Assembly (NCBI RefSeq): GCF_004210375.1
Contig: NC_134834.1
Location: 161,157,290-161,221,289, forward strand
Source of the DNA: Tachypleus tridentatus
Lineage: Eukaryota > Arthropoda > Merostomata > Xiphosura > Limulidae
DNA length: 64,000 bases
Direction: 5' to 3'
Shown here: positions 54,961 through 64,000 of the stretch, one piece after another
How the letters are laid out: every line of letters starts with the position of its first letter
Numbering within the stretch: the stretch's first letter is position 1
The notes under the pieces: model-generated
Seen by the model: only the letters and a program-made list of their open reading frames with translations
What the model was told of the DNA's origin: nothing
Database searches by the model: none
Program-made: the position numbers and the translations under genes

Positions 54961-57900
54961 CATAACCTACTACCATTCCTTACTGCAGTTCTTTGGAATG
55001 GCAGTGGAGGTATGCTCTTAAATTTCATCCATGTTTTGCTGTTTTTGGTTTCTATTTATATACAGGTTATGTAGTATTCATCTGTGAAAAGAAATAATTC
55101 TCAGTGAACCAGGACTAGTACCGATATCTGACATTACTGAATTATCATATTCAAGTGCTATTTTCATCTGTATTGAAATAGTGATCATTACTAGTGCTTG
55201 TATGATCGTGTTAATAATGTTTAAACAATAACGGAGCGTGTAAATCATCTGAATCTATTTTCAAGGATATTTATTTAGTTTTTCACTTTTTAAAATCAGT
55301 TTTTCTTGCTTTCTCTCTGATTAAATTATATTAGAGCACAGTTTCACGAGGCCTACTCTTTTGAAAATAGGTTTGAATTTATAATTACATGTTAAAAAAC
55401 TTTAGGTGGTGATTTATAAATGTTCTTGTATTGATGATAAAGTGAAAATGTACATTTTAACAGTAATATTTTAAAATACTGTTGTCAACTGCTCCATTAA
55501 ACACATTTTTGCTTTTCCTGTTTTCTGAAATTACCTATTTGTCCATGAAAGTTTCTATTTTTTTAAAAAAATGTATTGTACAGAACACAGATATTGTGAA
55601 GTTTTGTGTTTGAAAAAAGTAATTCAAGTTTTCATAATTAACATAATCATGAATTGTGTGTGACACACACACACAAACAACTTTCTTTTCTTTTAACTTA
55701 TTAAATGTAAGAAAAAACAATACTCTTCTTTCAAAATAGTAGTAATATTTATGAGGAGAATATCTGTATAATGTGTTTAGATACTGGTAAAAATATTTAA
55801 TTTTTATTGGACAAAAATGCCTACTGAAATAAGTAATAAAACAAAAGGTATATCATAAAACAAACTCATTTGAAATATGAAAGGCATTAAATAGGAATGT
55901 TTGATTATTGGTCAAACAAAAAATAAATTTAATAACTATATCTTAATAAAAATAATAAAATAGCTTTGTTTATAAAACAGTAAGTATATAATATGATTAT
56001 AAAAGATAATTTCGTAAATAATTTCATAAACTTCTATTTTATTTTTATTTGTTAATATTATACAGTTAACTTATTAATTTATAAGAAGGTATGTTTGTTT
56101 GTTTGTATTCTTGATTGATTCATCACTTGTAACATTACAAAAACTCTCCTGATCTACTTGTGATTGTGGATATTATAAATACTACCATATCCATATAGTC
56201 CTTTATAACTCACATGTGATTCCATTATTTCACAAACATTCTATGTATCTTAGTTCCTTTATCTTTACATCACTAAGTTTTTTGTTTATGAATTTTTATT
56301 CTTATTTATTTTTGTTTGTTAGTGTTAATTATTAAATCTTTATGAACATATTTCCAGTAGGTTTTATTATCTTACTTTATGTAATGTTCTTAAACTAAGG
56401 TCATATCTTTAACTGCTTTAAATAAGCAGCATCATTTGATTTTAAAAAGGTGGGTATAACAAGTTTGTGCCTTGGGTTTTCCATTTTTTAATACAACTTG
56501 ATAGCTAAGATGTTATAATTAACACTTCATGAGACAGCACAAGAGTGATAAAATTCAGAAAACTGTGTGTTAGTTCACTGTGTTGAAGACTTGGCAGGTT
56601 TGTGTTTTTACTTCTCTTGCTTTTAAAGTTTGTTTTTTTTCATTTATTTCTAAACCATTTTCTAAATGAGAAGATATTCCTTAAAACTGTCTAGAGATCT
56701 TTATGTTATCTAAAGAATGGAATTTATCTAAAATCCAGAAGTAAGGAAACATGTATTCCCTGAAGTAACTACCAAACAGTACAATAAACATTTTCACTTT
56801 TGTTAAAAGTTATCAATGCAGAGATTTATTTAGATCTGGGGAGAAGATAAAGTTGATTAATTTAACAACTACAGGTTGTTGTTGTTGGTGTGGTATTGAT
56901 TGATGTTACAGGCTGATTCATAAGGAAACATTCCAAACTTGTCCAACATAAACAGTTAACATGTAAACAAGGTGACTGAGCAGGTTCTTTACATTGTTAG
57001 CTGGAGAACAGTACAGTTTTAAAAAAACAGATTTGTTATCATAATCTAATGTAAAACATGTGTTTTGATAATCACATACTAAACAGAAGCATGCTTTTCG
57101 TTTCACCAATTTCACTCTGTGGTTTCCACTTAAAAGGTTCCATTGTATTTACAGTTTTACATATTAGAAAATGAAACCAACAAACACTTTGTGATTAATG
57201 AGGGCTAACAGATGCATTAGTTGTAGTTACTAAAGTGTTAACTTCAACTTAATAAAAGCTATCAACACTGATAGCATTAGACAGGCGTGGTATTTTTTTT
57301 ATTTTAAAAAGAGTTATAGGTAGAAATGTCATCTCCTGTTATATTCTCAACTATATATAAGTTGTGTTTGTGATGATGTTGTGTAAAATGTGGACACAGA
57401 AATCTTTTGTTGTTGTTTTCCACACACTAAACGGTTCTTATGTCCAAAATAAACATAAGCAGGATATTAGTCTTTCTCAAATTTTCTGACAGACACATAC
57501 ATAAGACATAAACATCCAAACCTCTGATAAAAGTAATAAAGTAACTCATGTTTAGCATACTTAAAACTCACTTGATGAACTGTACATTAAATGTCTCAAC
57601 CAGTAGTGTTACCTAACTGGCATCAAGCATTTCATATTATTCAATTCATGAGCTGTTACCCTCCACAGATACATTCAAAACCTACTACAAACAGACAGAA
57701 AAATTTACAATATCTCGGTGTAAAATGTTGGTTAAAGCAAAGTATCTGATATCTTGCTCAGTAAATCATGTAAACATGAGAGTGACATTGATATAAATTT
57801 TTCAAATTAAATAACTGAAAACAACAATAACTAATGATAGAAATTCTAGTATACTGCAACAAGTACAGATGTAACTAAAACCCACATTATCAATTATAGC

Positions 57901-58215
57901 CCTAGAGGGACAATAATTCATCAAAACAATTTCTGATATAGAATTCATGAAAACTAAACAGATGAAACAAAATATATGTAATATGTTTGTGATGAATGAA
58001 ATGTGTGTATATAAAATAACAGAACAATGTGATGGTTCAATAATAAATTAAACTTGGTGTTAAATTATTTTAATTTTTTATTTTCTTGTAATGTTTCTAT
58101 CAAATGTTTCTTTTCAAGCCTGAAACAAGCTTGTTGGTTAATGACAGGACTTTCTGAATGGAAAACAACAAATGAGAAAATAACGTTTTATGAGATAAAG
58201 ACATGAGTATTAATA
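54961..58215. other. Long AT-rich non-coding stretch
   Basis: No exon, RNA gene or repeat family recognised. A (CA)n run lies at about 55662-55680. Confidence 0.5.
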
Positions 58216-59110
58216 ATATATATGTAAAAACTGACTCGTTTGGGTTGAGAAAATTTTTTTAGGTAGAGGAGTGAACAATGTTTCGACCTTCTTCAGTCAT
58301 CGTCACGTTCATTGAGTATTAATAATGATGATATAACAAAGACAAAGAAAGTAGAGACAAAGTGTTCAATAAAGCTAAAGAAGTAAAATTATGATTACAA
58401 AAAATATGTAAAAACACAATTAATGTGAAGAATTTGAAAAATTATGATTACAAGAAATATGTAAAAACACAGTTAATATGAAGAATTTGAAAAATTATGA
58501 TTACAAGAAATATATATAAAACACAGTTAATATGAAGAATTTGAAAAAAATTATGATTACAAGAAATATATAAAAACACAGTTGATATGAAGAATTTGAA
58601 AAAATTATGATTACAAGAAATATATAAAAACACAGTTAATATAAAGAATTTGAAAAAAATTAAAATAAATAATTTTGACAATTTTTATAAACATTCAAAG
58701 GAATAAAGAAAACAAAGTGAAACAAAAACATATGTTTTTTTTTTATTTATAAAGGCTGAAGTATTTGTTAACACTAAAATGGCTTGTACAACCTTATTTA
58801 AAATATTATTTTTGATTTTGATTCTTTGGTGATTGATGTGTAATGTTATACAGAAATTGTCTTTAAATTCTCAACTGAAATTGCTCTATAAATCTCTCAT
58901 GTATTCAGTGAGCATGTGACTGGTTTTCCCTGTGTAAATTTGGTTCTGCTTTTCACAGATATACAATAAATTAAAATATGTACAATGAAACAGGTAATAA
59001 CAATAAATTGACTTATGGCCAGGTGTTCTATGATCTGTGTACATACAAATTTGAGTATAAGATGATGGTTGTGTGTTTTCAATTTGACTCATTCTGTTTT
59101 TCAAGATAGT
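58216..59110 (-). mobile_element. Penelope-like element, 3' part (broken)
   Basis: On the minus strand from about 59105 there is a GIY-YIG-type endonuclease end (LLYICEKQNQIYTGKTS) preceded by YTDHRTPGHKSIY, as in the C-terminus of Penelope-like reverse transcriptases. Then come a 3' region containing a 53-57-bp tandem array (58385-58660) and, at 58216-58320, a terminal-repeat-like sequence with a decayed hammerhead fold. The upstream RT is missing. An old, broken fragment. Confidence 0.65.
58385..58660. repeat. ~55-bp tandem repeat, five copies
   Basis: The unit carries aattatgattacaagaaata and cacagttaatatgaagaatt, with period 53-57 bp. It lies inside the 3' part of the Penelope-like fragment. 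Confidence 0.92.
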
Positions 59111-59164
59111 GTGTCATTTATATATAAATATATAAAAAAGGTTTATTTTGAAACATGATTGCAA

Positions 59165-59320
59165 TTACTGTCCTTTCTATAATATAAATGTTGTCAAGTA
59201 ATATACAAATGATTGGTATGTTTAATGGATTTATTATTAAACTTGTTTGCTATTACTGTCCTTTCTATAATGTAAATGTTGTCAAGTAATATACAAGTGA
59301 TTGGTATGTTTAATGGGTGA
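59165..59320. repeat. 89-bp direct duplication
   Basis: actgtcctttctataatata ... gattggtatgtttaatgg occurs at about 59168 and again at about 59257 with few changes. Confidence 0.85.
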
Positions 59321-61150
59321 TATGCAATGTAAGGTGAATGTGTTTATAGTGAACATCAGTAAAAGTGTGTTAGTTTAAGTAAGGTTTGAAATATCATTGG
59401 AATATATAAATTCCATGTCTTAATAATCACATCTGGTTAAATAAACAACATTAGTAAGGTAGCCATATTTTATACAAAAGGAGCTTCTCAACAGATTTCA
59501 ATTACAGTCATTAATTTCTTTCTTTACACAAATGGACAAGAAGATATTAATTCCAAACAACTGACTCATCTTAAGAAGTACCATCCAAACTTTCACCTCA
59601 GGGTTTAAGGACAGTCTCAAACAATGTTCTATACCTTGAAACTATTTTTATACGTAATTTGATTTGATATTAACGAAGTTAATTGTGAATGTGAGTGAAA
59701 GCTACAACAGAAGTATAAGATCTTGTCAGATCTGAAAACAATTAAAACTTAATTAGGAACAATCCACAATGGTGGATGATAAAATCATTTTAAGAGTTAA
59801 GAATAAGTTAAATGATGTTTCATTAGCTTGATTTTTAAAAATTATATTTCAGACATAATTAATAAAGAAACTACTTGAAAAATAAATAAATAAATTTAAA
59901 CACTTTTGTCAGGGTGTATTTTAGAAAATTAACAACTGTCCATGGCAAAATGAAAAATGCATAACCATATTTTATATGCTTATCCATTAAATTGCTTATT
60001 CCAACTGATACATAAAGTTAACTCAGTTTTAAGCATTAGTTTGACTGGTTTTATCAGCCACTGTGTTTAGAAAAAAAAAAATTATTAAGAATCTCAATCT
60101 TCTATAATAGTTTTCTTTATGTTTGAAGTTGTAGAGCAAAAACAGATGAAAATCCCTCTTATCTATGCAGATTTGGGGGTTGCAAAACATATTCCAAGTT
60201 GAAACAGCAGACAATTAAGACACCTTATAAGCAACAATCATTAGACTAAACCAACAAACCAATGATAAGGTAATCTATATTCAGCTTCTGAATGTTATCC
60301 TGAGAATTTTGGCATTTATTTCTGGACAACCTAATACCTTAAATTGGGTGCTACTGACTTTTACTCAGTCATCAACATATTTTTAACATTTAATGTTATT
60401 CACGTGTTTTATGTTGGATCATGTTTCCAACTCTCATCTTCTAACAAGACAAACTATTTTGATGATTAGGTTGGACCCTGTTTAAATTGAATTTCATCTA
60501 ACCAGTGTATCTTGAGTTGATCATCTATAGTACTCTATATAATAATTTTGTTAGTTAAATGTGAAATGTAATAAATGACTGAGACTAGGTAGCTGGAAAT
60601 GTTGATTTAATTTTTGGAACATTTTCTTCAGAAATTATGTTCTGTAGGATATATATTTTTATTTTACACACACAAAATCATCATTATTTGTTTACACATT
60701 AATCCAAGTTTTATTTTGTAAAAAATAAAGAGTTAATTACAAATGCAGATACTATTTTCTTTGTCAAAAATTACAGAGTGATTTCTTTTTCGAGAGTTAA
60801 TGAAAGTCATGTTGCATGTTGCTAACCTATAAGTATCAGCCATACATTGACAAATATTATAATCGGAAACATCGTGGTCTGTAAGTCCATTTCTCTTAGG
60901 CTAATATGAATTAGGCCTCTGTAAGTTTATATACGCTTATATTCGATAAAGAAATAAGTTGACACCTGTGAACATTTTTACTTTACTTTAGTTATTGTTA
61001 AATTTTACTGACTTAATGGTAGCAACAAATAAATATATACTGTTACTCTACAACCTAACGTTATATCTTTCATAAACTTTTATATTGCCGTTTGAAATTT
61101 TCAAGTGTATTTACTTCGTAATCAGTGATGTCGAGAAACCCACTTGTTGA
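59321..61150. other. AT-rich non-coding stretch
   Basis: Nothing coding recognised. At about 61155-61240 a fragment (ggctcgtttgggttgagaaa) matches the terminal-repeat-like part of the Penelope-like element at 58226. Confidence 0.5.
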
Positions 61151-61535
61151 GAAATTTATATGCAAAAACGGCTCGTTTGGGTTGAGAAAATATTTTACTT
61201 CGGTGTATACGCATGCGCATTTTGATAATAACGTGGAGATACATTTTCAGAAAAAAACAACTCATTATCACTGTAACAGAAACAAACACTTAAATACCAG
61301 ATACTGACGCTTTAGTCTAAAGAAAAATATCATGTTGCCTTTCATTTCGCTAATAAATTAGTTTTTTATTAAAATTGCCTCCATTTTTTGTTTATTTAAT
61401 TTCTCTTTCAACCCTCCTCCTACGGCTCAGCCATAAACCTGGGAACTTAAGGCTGACAACTGGTACTTAACTTTGTTCAAATCTATTTTAGAAGAGGGAA
61501 AAAATAACGCGATTTACGAGGCTACATACTTAACT

Positions 61536-61612
61536 AGGGTTGGTTTGCTTTGAACCTGTGACCGACAGATTACGAGTCGAGTGCCTCAACCATTCGGCCA
61601 TCGTTGCTCGCT
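61536..61612 (-). mobile_element. SINE head fragment
   Basis: Minus strand tRNA-like head only: tgaacctgtgaccgacagat, then tacgagtcgagtgcctcaac and cattcggcca. Confidence 0.65.
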
Positions 61613-61837
61613 CAGGTAAGAATCCTAGAAAACAAAAACTAACATTAACGATGCGGCTGTCAGTGCAAGATATTTTATATCTCGTGATGACGAGAAACAT
61701 TTTTGAAGTAAAATCGTATTCTCAAGACTAGTACTACGAGTATTAGAACAATACAATGTACAGAACAATGTTTGAACCTTCTTAGGTCATCTTGAGGTCG
61801 AAACGTTATTGTCTTATTTCAAAATTCTAGCTTGTTT

Positions 61838-61950
61838 TGAATTTCGCGTAAGAGCTGAAAGAGTAACTTTGTTTGGTGCCACACGGATTCGGACCCGTGA
61901 CCCTCAGATTAGGAGTCTAACGCCTTAACACGCTTGGTGATGCCGGGCCC
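61838..61950 (-). mobile_element. SINE (family 1) with large internal deletion
   Basis: The tail ttgaatttcgcgtaagagct is joined straight to gaaagagtaactttgtttgg and the head ending gcttggtgatgccgggcc. The body is lost. Confidence 0.85.
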
Positions 61951-62229
61951 TTCTAATACTTCAATAGTTAGTATTATAGCTACAAAGAACAAAAATGAAA
62001 CACAAATAATATTTTATACATTTTTAGATGCGCGTCGTGGCAGACTCGAGAAACATAACATTACAAACAGTTTATTAATTTAACGAATGTTTTAATATGA
62101 AACAGTTATGTATATTTTCCCCGAAGAAGCCACAAAAGCGAAACATTAGTTTAAATAAAAAGATATTCTTTTATATTTTTCTGGAATGTAAAGGTCGTTT
62201 TATCTTAACCTTTATAAAAACTTTAAAAC

Positions 62230-63222
62230 AAAAAAGCACAACAATTATATGTTTCCTCGTAACAACAATTATCTACCTGATATTGACACGTCATGTTGCT
62301 AAGAGCAAAACCTTAGAAACCAGTTCTACAGAGGAGTGTAAAAGATATTATAAGCTAAGTTCTAGAGAAAATGGATTTCCTTTCTTTTCGCATTAGTCGT
62401 GCAATTTTAATTTACTATCAGTCAATGGAAACATCACTGCCACTATCAAAGTTATATCTTCTTTTTGTTTATGGTATTTTAGTGGTGTTGGCTTTAATTT
62501 ATTTAAAGCTTAGTAGATCAATCTACATAATATATTTGCCAAAGACTACTAAGTTCATGATATTTTTCCTGTGCGCTATAATTTCGCTAATTGTGGGCAC
62601 ACTTGTCTTTGAAATCGTGTTCCTCACATATATACAAAAAATAACGCACGAAGAAAATAACCATGGCTGGAAATTAAAAAGCTATCTCATCTCAATTATG
62701 AACAAAAAATACCCTGATTTTGGGTAAGTCATGAGACTTGACGATATTGGTTTTTAACTTTTACAAATAGCTTGATTATGTCATGTCAGAAGTATTTCAC
62801 TGTGAAAGATATATGGAATTGATTGTACTGAGGTCGTCATTAATTAGCTGTATCTTTAAACATGTTATGCAATCAATAATTAACAAAACATCTTTTGTGT
62901 TTTTACAAATTACTGTATATTTACATCCATGCAATTGTAGTTGCTGGTCCTAGAGATTTCTTCAATCACGTGTATCTATACTATCCGTAGGTATATGAGA
63001 CTAATGGCTTATTCTCCATGTTACAAAAACCACAGACCTGATTATTTAACACATTTAAATCTGCTTTCTGTTGTCAGTTATCCTGATTATAAAAGATGTC
63101 ACAAGGGGTGCTCAGTGGAAGGTTCGTATTTACATAACCTGAGGAACCTCATAATCTACTATGCCGGATTTATAGTATTCGTAAGTCTTGGGTCATGTCT
63201 GCTACTCCTTCAGGTGTTAAAG
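62230..63222 (+). pseudogene. Tetraspanin-like multi-pass membrane protein, paralogue 2 (one frame break)
   Basis: Reads, in order: a first helix (STTIICFLVTTIIYLILT, about 62235-62290), a hydrophilic loop with ETSSTEECKRYYKLSSRENG, helices KLYLLFVYGILVVLALIYLK and KFMIFFLCAIISLIVGTLVF, then a second loop starting KKYPDF. Donor GATTTTGG|GTAAGTC ends the exon at 62723. A downstream exon, about 62991-63222 (acceptor tatccgtag, donor TTAAAG|GTGAGA), matches in phase and supplies SPCYKN, RCHKGCS and a last helix (IYYAGFIVFVSLGSCLLLLQ). Four helices with a large cysteine-bearing second loop is the tetraspanin layout, but I see no CCG motif, so the family is tentative. One frame change lies near the T-rich stretch at 62381-62390, where paralogue 1 is open. 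Confidence 0.5.
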
Positions 63223-63392
63223 GTGAGATTTTAGCTCAAATCGTGTAACTATTATATTTACTGAAAATCTCTCAGCCAATTATACAATACAGTAAAAATC
63301 TTCATTAGAACAACATTGAATGATTATCTGTTTAAATACTTATTGATGATTGGACACTAACTAAATGTTAGAATTATGTTTCACCAACAGCG

Positions 63393-63672
63393 GGGCTCGG
63401 CACGACCAGGTGGGTTAAGCCGTTCGATTCGTAATCTGAGGGTCGCGGGTTCGAATCCCAGTCGCGCCAAATATGCTCGCCCTTACAGCCGTATGAGCGT
63501 TATAAATGTGACGGTCAATCCCACTGTTCGTTGGTAAAAGAGTAGCCCAAGAGTAGGCGGTGGGTAGTGATAACTAGATGCCTTCCCTCTTGTCTTACAC
63601 TGCTAATTTAGAGACAGCTAGCGCAGATAGCCCTCGAGTAGCTTTACGCGAAATTCAAAACAAACAATATAA
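63393..63672 (+). mobile_element. tRNA-derived SINE (family 1), near consensus
   Basis: Full order: cggcacgaccaggtgggtta head, gtcgcgggttcgaatcccag B box, gcgccaaatatgctcgccct, ggtcaatcccactgttcgtt, gcgcagatagccctcgagta and an aaattcaaaacaaacaat tail. A useful reference copy for the window. Confidence 0.95.
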
Positions 63673-63814
63673 TTAATATTTGCTGACAAACGTATATTTG
63701 TGTGGTAAATTGTTGTTTTATAATACTTTATATAATTCAATATATGTAGTGCGTATTGGTATAGACATTTTTTTACTAATAATAAACTTTATAATTGGAA
63801 ATTTGCGTGTCTTT

Positions 63815-63905
63815 AAGTACAAAACTATACAAAGGACTATCTGTGCTCAGCTCACAACGAGTATGGAAACTTAATTTTTAGCGGCATAATCCCGCCGCTT
63901 TGCTA
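63815..63905 (-). mobile_element. SINE, family 2, worn
   Basis: Minus strand pattern ctatctgtgctcagctcaca, gtatggaaacttaattttta, gcggcataatcccgccgctt, comparable to the family-2 copy at 34706-34806. Confidence 0.5.
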
Positions 63906-63940
63906 ACGGAAGTCTCCAGATTTCTTATTTGTCTTTAATA

Positions 63941-63981
63941 GACACACAACGTTTCGCTTTACAGCTTCGTCAGGTGTGTTC
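63941..63981 (-). ncRNA. Hammerhead ribozyme-like motif (minimal type I, Penelope type)
   Basis: The minus strand gives AACACAC, CUGACGA, a short stem II (GCU/AGC around GUAA), GAAAC, a self-complementary ACGU, then U and GUGUGU. CUGACGA and GAAA are the conserved hammerhead core. AACACAC can pair with GUGUGU as stem I, and ACGU is the very short stem III known from Penelope-like and retrozyme hammerheads, which tend to act as dimers. Predicted cleavage falls after the U preceding GUGUGU (about 63947). It probably belongs to a Penelope-like terminal repeat continuing past the window end. Confidence 0.6.
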
Positions 63982-64000
63982 CAGTCAAACACTAACCGTA

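Larger units (their letters stand above)
61330..62870 (+). repeat. Duplicated segment, copy 2 (partner 52100-53195)
   Basis: Ordered blocks match copy 1, as listed there. It is longer because of a tRNA-like SINE head (61536-61612), a SINE remnant (61838-61950) and Penelope-related sequence near 61755-61815. Confidence 0.85.

Noticed and set aside
58886-59104. Two overlapping minus-strand frames as host genes
   Set aside because: They show the GIY-YIG end of a Penelope-like element, not a host gene.

Overview
This is an AT-rich animal (eukaryotic) genomic window: split genes with GT-AG introns, many tRNA-derived SINEs, LINEs, hAT and Tigger DNA transposons, Penelope-type remnants and long tandem arrays. 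From memory, the abundant SINE (head like ggcccggcatggccaggtgg, tail ending in aaacaaacaaac) is the type that fills horseshoe crab (Xiphosura) genomes, so I infer a Limulus/Tachypleus/Carcinoscorpius-like chelicerate. That assignment is inference.

Three host loci can be supported. (1) A complete-looking five-exon gene on the minus strand (36138 down to 27855). Its exon phases all agree and give a 300-residue single-pass membrane protein: signal peptide, one Ig domain, an eight-cysteine GCC2/GCC3-type (TNFR/ephrin-receptor-like) module, a transmembrane helix and a basic cytoplasmic tail with sorting and tyrosine motifs. I do not know a named orthologue. (2) The first three coding exons of an anoctamin (TMEM16) gene on the plus strand (39407 to 41711); the rest lies beyond what I can find here. 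(3) Two related multi-pass, tetraspanin-like loci on the plus strand (about 52.6-53.2 kb and 62.1-63.2 kb), embedded in a duplicated segment. Each reading frame is broken, at a different place.

Layout: 1-459 is a gap. 0.46-3.4 kb is sparse sequence with two old SINEs. 3.6-6.7 kb is a full-length hAT (Charlie/GTF2IRD2-like) element inserted in a SINE and carrying a nested Tigger-type MITE. 7.2-8.6 kb is one copy of an unclassified segment whose inverted partner lies at 31.2-32.6 kb. 8.6-9.95 kb is a 5'-truncated LINE. 12.2-14.3 kb is a 40-bp minisatellite with a higher-order period of about 223 bp. 14.4-17.4 kb is a second hAT copy in inverted orientation, with its own 8-bp target duplication. 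18.2-21.7 kb holds three consecutive satellites (79, 20 and about 48 bp periods). 23-27 kb holds smaller tandem arrays and SINEs. 27.8-36.1 kb is the receptor gene. 37-39.2 kb holds SINEs and a decayed Tigger transposase. 39.4-41.7 kb is the anoctamin start, with a striking 56-bp-arm hairpin directly before exon 3. 42.7-45.9 kb is an I-type LINE lacking its RT core. 46-58 kb is mostly AT-rich non-coding sequence with a fold-back element (47.1 kb) and a 37-bp satellite (53.2-54.9 kb). 58.2-59.1 kb is a Penelope-like 3' end. 61-64 kb holds the second tetraspanin-like locus, SINEs, and at the very end a hammerhead-ribozyme-like sequence.

The two hAT copies and the two tetraspanin-like paralogues differ in frame mostly by homopolymer-length changes. 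Some 'broken' frames in this window may therefore be assembly errors. No complete new mobile or defence system is evident. The most novel items are the Ig-GCC receptor, the hammerhead candidate, the splice-site hairpin and the inverted 1.4-kb segment pair.
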